A stretch of DNA of 20,819 nucleotides from an uncultured Clostridia bacterium (GTDB lineage Bacteria; Bacillota; Clostridia; TANB77; CAG-508), in assembly GCA_948745425.1 (NCBI GenBank), contig CAPZDM010000028.1, forward strand, positions 1 through 20,819, given 5' to 3'. Shown one piece after another: positions 1 to 7,768 of this stretch. The position numbers were made by a program, and so were the translations under genes. The number at the start of each line of letters is the position of its first letter. Within the stretch, counting starts at the first letter, position 1. The notes below the pieces were generated by a model. It saw only the letters and a program-made list of their open reading frames with translations, was not told the origin of the DNA and did not search any database.

Positions 1-1840
1 TTTCTTCCATTAAGTTTTCTGATTCTCTTACATATACAAATCCTCTTGATATAATGTCTGGACCTGAAACAACTTGTCCTTCGCTATTCATAGATATTAC
101 AACTACTATTAATCCGTCTTGAGATAAATGTTGTCTATCTTTTAAGACTATGTTTCCAACATCTCCAATGCCTAATCCATCTATTAATACTTTTCCATTT
201 TGAACAGTACCTGTTACTTTCCCTTGATCTGGAGTTAATTCTAATACTTTTCCATTATTTAAAATGAATATATTATCTTTTTCAATTCCCATTAGTTTTG
301 CAGTATCACTATGTGCAACTAATTGTCTATATTCTCCATGTACTGGTATAAAATATTTAGGTTTTGTAAGTGCTAAGATTAGCTTTTGTTCTTCTTGAGC
401 AGCATGTCCTGATACATGTATGTTTTGTAATGAACTATATACAACTTCTGCTCCTATTTTCATTAAATCGTCTATTACCTTTGATACGAATTTCTCGTTT
501 CCTGGAATTGGAGTTGCAGAAATTATAACTAAATCGTTTGGTGTAATCTGAACTTTTTTATGTTCTCCTGATGCCATTCTAGTTAATGCTGACATTGGCT
601 CTCCTTGTGATCCTGTTGTTATTATTGTTAAAGCTTCTTCTGGATATTTATTTATTAAGTCAATGTCTACTATTGTATTTTCTGGTACATCCATATAACC
701 TAATTTAGATGCTGTCTCTATTACATTTACCATACTTCTACCACATATAGCAACTTTTCTTCCATATTTTACAGATGAGTTTATTATTTGTTGAACTCTA
801 TGAACATTTGATGAAAATGTTGCTATTACAATTCTCTTTTTACAATTTACAAATAAATCATCAAATACTTCTCCTATTGTGCTTTCTGAATTTGTAAACC
901 CTTTTCTTTCTGCATTTGTACTATCAGACATTAATGCTAAAACTCCTTCATTCCCTAATTCAGCAAAACGTCCTAAATCTACTTTTTGTCCATCTATTGG
1001 TGTGTAATCTATCTTAAAGTCTCCTGTATGAACTACTACTCCAGCTGGTGTGTGTAACGCAATTCCTACTGCATCTGGTATACTATGTGCTGTTCTTATA
1101 AATTCAACTTTCATTTTTCCTAGGTTTACTATTTGCCTTTGATCTACTACATTTAATTTAGTTGATCTTAATAAATGATGTTCTTCTAGTTTATTTTCAA
1201 TTAATGCTATTGTAAATCTAGTTGCATATATTGGTACATTTATTTGTTTTAATAAATATGGAATTCCTCCTATATGGTCTTCATGTCCATGTGTTATAAC
1301 TAATCCCTTTATCTTGTCTTTATTTTTTACTAGATAAGTCATATCTGCAATTACAAAGTCAATTCCTAACATATCTTCTGTTGGGAAAGCTAAACCACAA
1401 TCTACTATAATTATTTCATCTTCGTATTCAAATACTGTTATATTTTTTCCAATCTCTAATAATCCACCTAATGGTATTATTTTTAATGGACTTGCTTTAA
1501 ATCTAAATTCTTCCTTTTTTCTAGTTCTTGGCTTTCTATTATTTTCTCTTTTCTTTATTTCTGTTTTCTTGTTTACTGTCTTTTGTGCAACTTTTACTTC
1601 TGCTTTTTCTGTAATCTTTGTCTCAGTCTTTTCTATTTTTTCTTCTTTTTTTACTCTTTTGTGATAATTATTAGTTCTCCTTTTCTTTTTTACTTCTTCT
1701 TTTTTCTCTGGTATAGAATCTATTGCTAGATTCTCTATTTTGTCTTCTTTCATTTCTTTCTTTTCAATCCTCTCTTTTCTATTTTGTTTTTTATGAACAT
1801 GTGAAAAGAAAATGTAAATTTTACGCATTCTTTTACACAT
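1..1840 (-). CDS. rnjA: Ribonuclease J, 3' end beyond the window
   Basis: Encodes a metallo-beta-lactamase/beta-CASP ribonuclease with 5'-exo and endonuclease activity in mRNA decay and rRNA maturation. About 613 residues are visible. The metal-binding motif HGHEDHIGG starts at about H184, and a conserved GPDIISRGFVYVRES segment lies at the window edge, so roughly the last 90 residues are missing. The start (ATG at 1840) follows a GTAGGTG ribosome-binding site; an in-frame ATG at 1828 is an alternative. Residues 1 to about 110 are an extra, very Lys/Glu/Arg-rich, low-complexity extension absent from the 555-residue Bacillus RNase J1, where the HGHEDHIGG motif lies about 110 residues earlier. 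The extension may bind RNA or partner proteins (inference). Family identity is secure; whether it corresponds to J1 or J2 is less so. Confidence 0.95.
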   Translation of the reverse strand, partial: MCKRMRKIYIFFSHVHKKQNRKERIEKKEMKEDKIENLAIDSIPEKKEEVKKKRRTNNYHKRVKKEEKIEKTETKITEKAEVKVAQKTVNKKTEIKKRENNRKPRTRKKEEFRFKASPLKIIPLGGLLEIGKNITVFEYEDEIIIVDCGLAFPTEDMLGIDFVIADMTYLVKNKDKIKGLVITHGHEDHIGGIPYLLKQINVPIYATRFTIALIENKLEEHHLLRSTKLNVVDQRQIVNLGKMKVEFIRTAHSIPDAVGIALHTPAGVVVHTGDFKIDYTPIDGQKVDLGRFAELGNEGVLALMSDSTNAERKGFTNSESTIGEVFDDLFVNCKKRIVIATFSSNVHRVQQIINSSVKYGRKVAICGRSMVNVIETASKLGYMDVPENTIVDIDLINKYPEEALTIITTGSQGEPMSALTRMASGEHKKVQITPNDLVIISATPIPGNEKFVSKVIDDLMKIGAEVVYSSLQNIHVSGHAAQEEQKLILALTKPKYFIPVHGEYRQLVAHSDTAKLMGIEKDNIFILNNGKVLELTPDQGKVTGTVQNGKVLIDGLGIGDVGNIVLKDRQHLSQDGLIVVVISMNSEGQVVSGPDIISRGFVYVRESENLMEE

Positions 1841-2064
1841 ATAATACACCTACGATGTGTTCACACCTTCACACCGTTTTTTAATATTTAATTTTTCCGT
1901 TCAACAACTTAAAATATTAAAAACCTCACTAAGATTTTGTACGCAGTGGAAACTGCTACAAAATCTAAACTTCGCCATATTTATCTTCTACAGAAATTTC
2001 TCATACTATGAGAAATTTCCTAGAATATAAAAATCTCATCTTTTACCATTACTGGTAATAGCTG
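1841..2064 (-). promoter_or_regulatory. Long structured 5' leader of rnjA
   Basis: About 225 bases lie between the predicted transcription start and the rnjA start codon. In transcript order they hold a small hairpin (2043-2058, arms TTACCA/TGGTAA), a perfect 12-bp hairpin (1993-2019, arms GAAATTTCTCAT/ATGAGAAATTTC, 3-nt loop) and a 15-bp hairpin with a one-base bulge (1932-1966, GGAA loop on the plus strand). A GT-rich stretch precedes the ribosome-binding site. No known riboswitch family was recognised. Autoregulation by RNase J cleavage is possible but is only inference. Confidence 0.55.
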
Positions 2065-2070
2065 TTTTTT

Positions 2071-2099
2071 ATTATACTACCGTATATTAGTTTTGTCAA
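2071..2099 (-). promoter_or_regulatory. Consensus sigma-A promoter for rnjA
   Basis: On the minus strand there is a perfect -35 TTGACA (2094-2099), a 17-bp spacer and a perfect -10 TATAAT (2071-2076). The predicted transcription start is near 2064. It lies downstream of the terminator of the preceding gene, so rnjA appears to be transcribed independently. Confidence 0.85.
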
Positions 2100-2129
2100 G
2101 CTGTTGATTTTATATACATTTTTTAAGAG

Positions 2130-2165
2130 AAAAGGACGCTGTATCTTACGATACAACGTCCTTTT
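2130..2165 (-). terminator. Rho-independent terminator of the upstream membrane-protein gene
   Basis: A 16-bp stem with a 4-base loop; arms are AAAAGGACGCTGTATC and GATACAACGTCCTTTT on the plus strand. The single mismatch becomes a G-U pair in the minus-strand transcript, where the stem ends in a T-rich tail. This orientation terminates the gene at 2227-2952. Confidence 0.8.
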
Positions 2166-2226
2166 CGTTCACCAACAGATTACATTGCAATCTGCTCCAA
2201 AAGGATATGGATATGGTGATTTGTGT

Positions 2227-2952
2227 TTAGACATTATACTTGTCAAAGCCTGTTACTCTACCTTTTTCATCTCTGTGAATATCACATCTTTCCTTCTTAG
2301 GAGGAGTTCTACGAACTTTAGCGTCAGTAAGAATCTTCTCTCTATAGACTGATACCCAAACTGCACCTGCTAGTACTAATCCCAAAGGTCCTACCTCTCC
2401 AACTATAAATAGAGCTACCATTGGAACTAAAGAAAATAAAACTGCTGTAGCATGTCGCATGTCATCTTTATTTGTTTCTTTAGATGCACAAATTGCTATG
2501 ATTACTGCTATAAAAAATGCTACTACTTTCAGACCCGATTCCCACTTTACTCCTGGTATTGCATATGGTAATACTTTTAAAATAGTCTTATCAAATAAGA
2601 ATGCTATAAAATACCAATCAATTAAAAAAATGATTGCCCAGTTAATTACCCTCCATGCAGTAGTAATACGAGTATAATTGGGAATTCTCTTATTTGGGTT
2701 TGTTGGATCAGGGTCTGTGAATTTCTTAATTACCCATGAGTGTATTCCCCTATGGGGTCTCTTACTTTTTTTCCTCCGGTTTTCTGTTTCTCCCTCAGAA
2801 GAATTGGTATTATAGGTCTTCCACCCTTCTCTTTCTCTCTGTTGCCACGTTGAGTCGGCATTGTTACTTTCTTGAGATGAATAATCGATGTCTTCAATAT
2901 TCCAGCTTTCTGCATCAATAATGTCTGGATCATTAAGTCCATTTGCTATCAT
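2227..2952 (-). CDS. Unrecognised multi-pass membrane protein
   Basis: A 241-residue protein that I do not recognise. Residues 1 to about 95 are hydrophilic: acidic and Ser/Asn/Gln-rich first, then a basic patch (RRKKSKRPHR). Three to four hydrophobic segments follow, near 103-123, 133-157 and 168-203, and the protein ends in a charged tail. No signal peptide or catalytic motif is visible. The start ATG follows an AAGGAGA site at good spacing. The gene has its own promoter (3004-3032) and terminator (2130-2165), so it is probably monocistronic. The hydrophilic N-terminal half preceding the membrane segments suggests a cytoplasmic head on a membrane anchor, but no function can be assigned. Confidence 0.8.
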   Translation of the reverse strand: MIANGLNDPDIIDAESWNIEDIDYSSQESNNADSTWQQREREGWKTYNTNSSEGETENRRKKSKRPHRGIHSWVIKKFTDPDPTNPNKRIPNYTRITTAWRVINWAIIFLIDWYFIAFLFDKTILKVLPYAIPGVKWESGLKVVAFFIAVIIAICASKETNKDDMRHATAVLFSLVPMVALFIVGEVGPLGLVLAGAVWVSVYREKILTDAKVRRTPPKKERCDIHRDEKGRVTGFDKYNV

Positions 2953-3003
2953 ATTTTTATTCTCCTTCCTTTTTTTGCATTGCTATTTGGCATACATAAT
3001 TAT

Positions 3004-3032
3004 ATTATACTACTTTTTTAGCAAAAAATCAA
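3004..3032 (-). promoter_or_regulatory. Sigma-A promoter for the 241-residue membrane protein gene
   Basis: Minus strand: -35 TTGATT (3027-3032), 17-bp spacer, -10 TATAAT (3004-3009). It sits directly against the stop codon of the YitT-family gene. Confidence 0.7.
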
Positions 3033-3033
3033 A

Positions 3034-3903
3034 TTATTTTCTCTTAAATCCATACCCAAACGCTTCTCTTGCATTTGATATTACTAAAAAACAATTTGAA
3101 TCTATTTTACTTGCTATTTGCTTAACCTTTGATACTTCTCTTCTTGATGCTACACACCATAGCATTACTCTTTCTTCTTCATGATACATTCCTTTTGCAT
3201 ATATCCCTGTACTCCCTCTTTCTACCTCTTCTCCAATTTGTTTTGCTATTTCTTCATACTTGTTTGAAACAATAAATATCATTTTTGTAAAGTTTGTTCC
3301 TTCAAATATGATATCTATCATCTGACCTGATAAATATATTGCAATAGCAGAATATAGAGCAATTTCTATTTCCCTAAAAAAGAATGTATTTATACCTACT
3401 ACTATAAAATCTATTAATATTATAATACTTCCTGTTTTTGCTGTTGGTTTAAATTTTGATATTATATTTGCTAATAAATCTGAACCACCTGTTGAAGCAT
3501 TTGCTTTTAAAATTATTGCTGTTCCAATTCCTATTATTATTCCACCATAAATACTTGCAAGTAGTCTATCTGTAGTTAAAGGCTGTATTCCTTCAAATAT
3601 GTTTAAGAATAATGAGAGTAAACCTGTTCCTATTATTGCCTTTACAAAGAACTTTTTCCCTAACTTAAATAATGCTATTACAAATAATGGTATGTTTATT
3701 ATTATCATTGATGTTCCCATTGGAAATTTAAATAAGTAATAAAGTATTGTGGTTATTCCTGTAAAACCACCTGAAGACAATTGATTTGGTAAAAGAAAGA
3801 AGTCTGTTCCAATAGATAAAAATAATGAACCTATTGTTATTAATAATATATCCTTTAACATCCTTCTGCCTTTTACATACATTTCTTTTGCTTTATATGT
3901 CAT
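3034..3903 (-). CDS. YitT-family (DUF161/DUF2179) membrane protein
   Basis: About 289 residues from the chosen start. The N-terminal two-thirds hold five or six hydrophobic segments with the motifs GGFTGI (near residue 45) and STGGSD (near residue 139), typical of the YitT family. The last 75 or so residues form the soluble DUF2179 domain, which has a ferredoxin-like fold. The family is membrane-located and its transport substrate is unknown. The reading frame is open for 27 more codons upstream, but the start at 3903 (MTYKAKEM) is preferred: it has an AGAGGA site seven bases upstream, and the extra codons are encoded by a palindromic repeat (3931-4002). A terminator is not obvious, so read-through into the next gene's promoter region is possible. 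Confidence 0.9.
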   Translation of the reverse strand: MTYKAKEMYVKGRRMLKDILLITIGSLFLSIGTDFFLLPNQLSSGGFTGITTILYYLFKFPMGTSMIIINIPLFVIALFKLGKKFFVKAIIGTGLLSLFLNIFEGIQPLTTDRLLASIYGGIIIGIGTAIILKANASTGGSDLLANIISKFKPTAKTGSIIILIDFIVVGINTFFFREIEIALYSAIAIYLSGQMIDIIFEGTNFTKMIFIVSNKYEEIAKQIGEEVERGSTGIYAKGMYHEEERVMLWCVASRREVSKVKQIASKIDSNCFLVISNAREAFGYGFKRK

Positions 3904-3930
3904 AAATATTCCTCTTTTCGTGAATATTAA

Positions 3931-4002
3931 AGGAACACATTGCAATATGCCCGTTGAAATTATTAAAAAATTCCATACGGGCACGTTGCAACGTGCCCCT
4001 AC
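3931..4002. repeat. Double palindromic repeat of the TGTAGGGG family
   Basis: It contains a perfect 20-bp palindrome GGGCACGTTGCAACGTGCCC (3979-3998) flanked on the minus strand by TGTAGGGG, then about 26 bases of AT-rich spacer, then a degenerate related palindrome (about 3932-3952) with TTGCAA in its centre. The two halves are inverted relative to each other. It lies in the leader of the YitT-family gene. A close relative lies inside recN at 12737-12756. Confidence 0.8.
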
Positions 4003-4053
4003 AAATATATATTTTCCATTTTTAGGTATCTTTATTCATATAAATATTTATTA

Positions 4054-4174
4054 GTTCGGAAAAGAAACAAGTAGTACTAGGCAATTTAAAATAAAAAGGC
4101 GAAAGCGTACTATTGTACGCCCAAGCAATTTTTATTTTAAATTAACGACGTAATACGCAGTTTATTTTTCGAAC
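4054..4174. repeat. 121-bp composite palindromic element
   Basis: Nested inverted arms: outer arms 4054-4068 and 4160-4174 (13 of 15 match), perfect 15-bp inner arms AATTTAAAATAAAAA/TTTTTATTTTAAATT, and a central hairpin GCGTAC-TATT-GTACGC. It ends four bases from the stop codon of the gene at 4178. The skeleton is shared with the element at 7769-7890. It has no coding capacity. Confidence 0.75.
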
Positions 4175-4177
4175 ACA

Positions 4178-5047
4178 TTAATCTTCATATATTGTTAATA
4201 TTTTCATCTCTAATCTTCCAGGTTTAATGTCTTCATTAGGTATTACTTGTAACTCTACAGAATATAGTTCTTTGAATTTTTCTAAATTCTCTTTTTCATA
4301 TCCTATTACATTGTTTACATTATTGGGATGTACTTCGACTTTTACTTCTTTTACTTTACTATTATATTTTTTTATTCTGCTAACAATACTATCATACCAA
4401 ATACTATCTTCAACCAATTGTGGAAAATCCTTATGTGTTGGTCCTGCAATAACTTTTACTTGTTCTTTGTTTAGGTTCTCTTCATTTATATCTACTACTG
4501 TTATTGCTTTTATCTTCTTTTTATTAAGAATATAAATAAGTTCTTTACATCTTTCTACTGCTTGTGTTAATGTTAATGGTTCATATTCTTTATTCTTGTA
4601 TGCTACTGCTAAGTCTGTTCCATCAATTACTAAAACAGGATATATTCTTATCACTTTTGGTCTAAATTTCATTAAGTATTTCACGCTTTCCATTTCATCT
4701 ATTTTAGTGCTATCGGGAAAACCTACCATTAGTTCATAACCTAAGTTCATTCTGCTTCTTTTTATCAGTTTTGAAGCCTTTTTTATATCTTCTATTGTAA
4801 ATTTTGCATTATATTTCTTTAGAATAAAATTATTGGCAATTTTTACTTCTAATTCTACTGTTATTACATTATATTGTTTAAGCATACTCAAAAATTCTTT
4901 TGATATCATTGTTGGTTCTACTGATATATGTAGTTTTTCTAATCTTTTGCTCTTCATTTTTTTATTTGCTTCTTTTAAAAATCCTTCTATTTCATTTTCT
5001 TCTATATTAGTTAAACTTCCTGCATAATATTGTGTATAGTTTTTCAT
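4178..5047 (-). CDS. Degenerate, N-terminally truncated radical-SAM (Elp3-like) homologue
   Basis: 289 residues. From its first residues it aligns with the family of radical SAM proteins commonly encoded after rnc in clostridia. The family's first ~70-80 residues, including the CxxxCxxC that binds the 4Fe-4S cluster, are absent. The protein begins at the place of the usual FFGGSFTGI motif, here YYAGSLTNI. Other motifs are altered too: the family's ISTRPD reads ISVEPT and ELGVQS reads ELEVKI. Scaffold segments remain, such as LMVGFPDSTK, IRIYPVLVIDGTDL and EYEPLTLTQAVE. The only cysteine seen is in ERCKEL. Only 20 bases separate it from rnc, so no hidden N-terminus fits. AAGGA lies 12 bases before ATG. 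It is probably co-transcribed with rnc. This looks like an intact pseudoenzyme rather than a decaying gene. Confidence 0.8.
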   Translation of the reverse strand: MKNYTQYYAGSLTNIEENEIEGFLKEANKKMKSKRLEKLHISVEPTMISKEFLSMLKQYNVITVELEVKIANNFILKKYNAKFTIEDIKKASKLIKRSRMNLGYELMVGFPDSTKIDEMESVKYLMKFRPKVIRIYPVLVIDGTDLAVAYKNKEYEPLTLTQAVERCKELIYILNKKKIKAITVVDINEENLNKEQVKVIAGPTHKDFPQLVEDSIWYDSIVSRIKKYNSKVKEVKVEVHPNNVNNVIGYEKENLEKFKELYSVELQVIPNEDIKPGRLEMKILTIYED

Positions 5048-5067
5048 TTCTTATATCATTCCTTTCT

Positions 5068-5736
5068 TTATTTCTCTAGTGCGTGTTTGGCTGCTTGCAT
5101 TTCTGCTTCTTTTTTACTTCCTCCCTTTCCTGCTGCTAATATTTTTCCATTACAAGATACTTGTGCTTCAAATCTTTTATCATGGTCTGGTCCTGATTCA
5201 TGTATTATTTCATATAAAATTTTTACATTTCCATGTATTTGTAATTTCTCTTGTAATACTGTTTTATAGTCTTTTACTCCAACATGCTCAGTTGCTTGTT
5301 CTATTGCTTCTTTTAGGTTTTCTATTATGAATTTCTTGGAGGCTTCTATACCTCCGTCTATGCAGATAGCTGCTATTATTGCTTCAACACTATCTGCTAA
5401 GATTGCCTTTAGCTTTGTTTTTTCATTATGCCTTTCACTTTTTCCTAAAAGTAAGAAATCACTAAAATTATGCCTTAAGGCTACTTCATAAAGACTATTT
5501 TCACATACTACAGTTGCTCTAACTTTAGTCATTTCTCCTTCTTTCAGTTTTGTGTAATTATTGTAAATATATTCACTTGATATATATTCTAAAATACTAT
5601 CACCAAAGAATTCTAGTTTTTCATTACTTTGTACATTTTTTGTGTTTGCATAAGATGTATGGGTGAGTGCTTGTTCTAATAATTTTTTGTCGTTAAATAC
5701 ATAGTCTATACTTTTTTCTAATAATGTAAAGTCCAT
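5068..5736 (-). CDS. rnc: Ribonuclease III
   Basis: 222 residues, a normal length. It cleaves double-stranded RNA, processing rRNA precursors and structured mRNAs in the cytoplasm. The signature NEKLEFFGDSILE supplies E39, E42 and D46, and the second acidic pair is D115 and E118 in ILADSVEAIIAA. The Mg-binding set is therefore complete, although the usual GDAVLE reads GDSILE. The double-stranded-RNA-binding domain spans about 154-222 and ends KKEAEMQAAKHALEK. A strong GGGAGGA site precedes the ATG, and a promoter lies at 5759-5787. The radical-SAM-like gene follows after 20 bases, presumably in the same transcript. Confidence 0.97.
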   Translation of the reverse strand: MDFTLLEKSIDYVFNDKKLLEQALTHTSYANTKNVQSNEKLEFFGDSILEYISSEYIYNNYTKLKEGEMTKVRATVVCENSLYEVALRHNFSDFLLLGKSERHNEKTKLKAILADSVEAIIAAICIDGGIEASKKFIIENLKEAIEQATEHVGVKDYKTVLQEKLQIHGNVKILYEIIHESGPDHDKRFEAQVSCNGKILAAGKGGSKKEAEMQAAKHALEK

Positions 5737-5758
5737 ATGTTCCTCCCTTTATAGCTAT

Positions 5759-5787
5759 ATTATATATTGTAATAATTAAAAAAGCAA
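5759..5787 (-). promoter_or_regulatory. Sigma-A promoter for rnc
   Basis: Minus strand: -35 TTGCTT (5782-5787), 17-bp spacer, -10 TATAAT (5759-5764), just upstream of the rnc ribosome-binding site. The surrounding divergent region 5737-5931 is extremely AT-rich and holds no other obvious gene. Confidence 0.65.
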
Positions 5788-5834
5788 TAATATTTAATTA
5801 TTTTCAATAATTTATCCATTTATTTACATTGTAT

Positions 5835-5862
5835 TTGTTCTTATTTTATGTTAATCTATATT
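5835..5862 (+). promoter_or_regulatory. Candidate promoter for the small plus-strand membrane protein
   Basis: TTGTTC (5835-5840), 16-bp spacer, TATATT (5857-5862). The match is weak in a very AT-rich region; other hexamers are possible. Confidence 0.35.
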
Positions 5863-5931
5863 TATAAAGATTTTGATTTAAATATTATTTAAATATTATA
5901 AAGTATTTATATTAGAAAGGATTGTGTTTTT

Positions 5932-6183
5932 ATGATGGATAAAGTATCTAATTTGTTTAATTCTCTTGATGATAAGATTAAGAAATTAATGAAAGAGGGA
6001 CTTACTTTTTGCTTTATATTAGCAATTATATCAAGTTTATTTTTACTTGCATATGATTTGTTTTATAGTTCTATTACTCTTTATTACATAGGTTTTTATA
6101 TATTAAAAAATAGTATCCTTTTTGCATGTACGTTTTTTGCGTTTGGGATTGGGTTTAATAGAATCAAAGACGAATTAAAATAA
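5932..6183 (+). CDS. Small two-helix membrane protein, unrecognised
   Basis: 83 residues. A charged amphipathic start (to about residue 22) precedes a hydrophobic helix near 25-45 and a second near 52-75; the protein ends in RIKDELK. An AAAGGA site lies ten bases before the first ATG; a second ATG follows immediately and could also serve. It is the only plus-strand gene in the chromosomal part, convergent with gatB. The last five codons lie inside a perfect palindrome shared with the end of gatB (6166-6230), so both proteins end in the same five residues. The function is unknown. Confidence 0.75.
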   Translation: MMDKVSNLFNSLDDKIKKLMKEGLTFCFILAIISSLFLLAYDLFYSSITLYYIGFYILKNSILFACTFFAFGIGFNRIKDELK

Positions 6184-6230
6184 AGAAAAATGAGACTGTG
6201 TCTCATTTTTCTTTATTTTAATTCGTCTTT
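6166..6230. terminator. Perfect 65-bp palindrome; bidirectional terminator overlapping two gene ends
   Basis: The left arm (6166-6196) and right arm (6200-6230) are 31 bp each and perfectly complementary around a TGT loop. The inner part, AATGAGAC/GTCTCATT, is followed in either direction by a T-rich run, as in a bidirectional rho-independent terminator. The outer part of each arm is coding: it contains the last five codons (KDELK) plus TAA of both convergent genes. Confidence 0.85.
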
Positions 6231-7649
6231 AAACATCTGATTTAACATTTGTGGATTTGCTTTTCCTTTTGTTTCTTTCATTGCTTGACCTACTAAAAAT
6301 CCTAATGCTTTTTCTTTTCCTGCTTTATAGTCTGCAACAGATTGAGGATTTGCTTCTAATATCTTTATTACTACTTCTTTTATTGCTCCTTCGTCTGAAA
6401 TTTGTATCCATCCATTTTCTTTTATTATATCTTCTGGTTTTTTCGTTTCATCAAACATCTTGTCTAATACTTTTTTTGCTATTGCACTACTAATTGTTCC
6501 TTTTTCTATTAGTTCTATTAGCTCTGATAAATCAGTTCCAGAAAATCTTATGTCTGATGGCTCTAATTCTCTTTCGTTTAATATTCTTGATATATCTGAC
6601 ATTATCCAGTTACATACTGCTTTTGGTTTATTAGATATTTTAACTGCTTCTTCAAATAAGTTTGATAAATATTTAGATGCTGTTAATCCATCTGCTTCTT
6701 TCACAGTTAATTTATAGTCTTCTAGATATCTTTGTTTTCTACTTTCTGGTAATTCTGGTAAATTATTTTTTATATTTTCTATATATTCCTCTGAAAGCTT
6801 TATTGCTACTAGGTCTGGATCTGGGAAATATCTATAATCTTGAGCATCTTCTTTATCTCTCATTGAGAATGTTCTTCCTGATACATCATCCCATCTTAAA
6901 GTTTCTTGTTCAATTTTTCCTCCATTTTCAAGTACATCTATTTGGCGATTTTTCTCATATTCTATTGCTCTTACAATACTTCTAAATGAATTCATGTTTT
7001 TCATTTCTGTTCTTGTTCCAAATTCTATTTGTCCTTTTTTTCTAACAGATACATTTACGTCTGCTCTAAATGAACCTTCTTGCATTTTACAGTCTGATAC
7101 TTCTATATATTCAAGTATTGATTTTAATTTTTTTAAATATGCATCTACTTCTTTTGAACTTCTCATGTCTGGTTCTGAGACTATTTCTATTAGTGGTACT
7201 CCTGCTCTATTTAAGTCAACCAAGCTTCCCCCACCAAAGTCATCATGATTTAGCTTTCCTGCATCTTCTTCTATATGAATTCTTGTAATTCCTATTTTCT
7301 TTTTTTCTCCATCTACTGTTATTTCAATAAATCCACACTTACATAATGGTCTATCATATTGTGATATTTGATATGCTTTTGGTAAGTCTGGATAAAAATA
7401 GTTCTTTCTATCATTTTTGCTGTCTCTTTCTATTTCACAGTTTGTAGTAATTCCTGCTTTTACTGCATATTCTACTACTTTTTCGTTTAATACTGGTAAA
7501 GTTCCTGGCATTGCCATACATATTGGACATACTTGTGTGTTTGGCTCTGCTCCAAATTTTGTTGGACATTTACAGAATATCTTCGTTTTTGTTGATAGTT
7601 CTGCATGTACTTCTAGTCCTATGACTGTTTCGTATTCTTCTATGGACAT
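6213..7649 (-). CDS. gatB: Asp-tRNA(Asn)/Glu-tRNA(Gln) amidotransferase subunit B
   Basis: 478 residues, the usual length. GatB binds mischarged tRNA and activates the aspartyl or glutamyl group with ATP, using ammonia delivered from GatA. The N-terminus YETVIGLEVHAELSTKTKIF and the cysteine cluster CKCPTKFG...CPICMAMPG are typical, as are DLNRAGVPLIEIVSEPD and the DYRYFPDPDL segment. The YqeY-like tail domain is complete, with KGKANP near the end. The start has AAAGGA upstream. It is the last gene of the gatC-gatA-gatB set, 241 bases after gatA. Its stop and last codons lie in the 65-bp palindrome, which also provides the terminator. Confidence 0.98.
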   Translation of the reverse strand: MSIEEYETVIGLEVHAELSTKTKIFCKCPTKFGAEPNTQVCPICMAMPGTLPVLNEKVVEYAVKAGITTNCEIERDSKNDRKNYFYPDLPKAYQISQYDRPLCKCGFIEITVDGEKKKIGITRIHIEEDAGKLNHDDFGGGSLVDLNRAGVPLIEIVSEPDMRSSKEVDAYLKKLKSILEYIEVSDCKMQEGSFRADVNVSVRKKGQIEFGTRTEMKNMNSFRSIVRAIEYEKNRQIDVLENGGKIEQETLRWDDVSGRTFSMRDKEDAQDYRYFPDPDLVAIKLSEEYIENIKNNLPELPESRKQRYLEDYKLTVKEADGLTASKYLSNLFEEAVKISNKPKAVCNWIMSDISRILNERELEPSDIRFSGTDLSELIELIEKGTISSAIAKKVLDKMFDETKKPEDIIKENGWIQISDEGAIKEVVIKILEANPQSVADYKAGKEKALGFLVGQAMKETKGKANPQMLNQMFKDELK

Positions 7650-7738
7650 ATTATTATCATTCCTTTCTTAATCAATACACCAAATTGGTTGTAAATTGCT
7701 AATTCTTTTTAACATTATATTCTTAATTTTATTTTAAT

Positions 7739-7764
7739 GGGTGGACACAGGGCTCGCCCCTACA
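7739..7764. repeat. TGTAGGGG-family repeat between gatA and gatB
   Basis: On the minus strand TGTAGGGGCGAGCCC runs into a GTGTCCACCC arm, making an imperfect hairpin. The TGTAGGGG head is the same as in the repeats at 3979-4002 and 12737-12760 and near 9566. Confidence 0.5.
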
Positions 7765-7768
7765 ATTT

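Noticed and set aside
3904..3984. Longer N-terminus for the YitT-family protein
   Set aside because: The extra 27 codons are encoded by a palindromic repeat, while the ATG at 3903 has a proper ribosome-binding site.
6251..7671. Several plus-strand open frames opposite gatB
   Set aside because: They are Leu/Ser-rich antisense readings of a conserved gene, lack ribosome-binding sites, and match no family pattern. The same applies to the plus-strand frames opposite gatA, aspS and recN.
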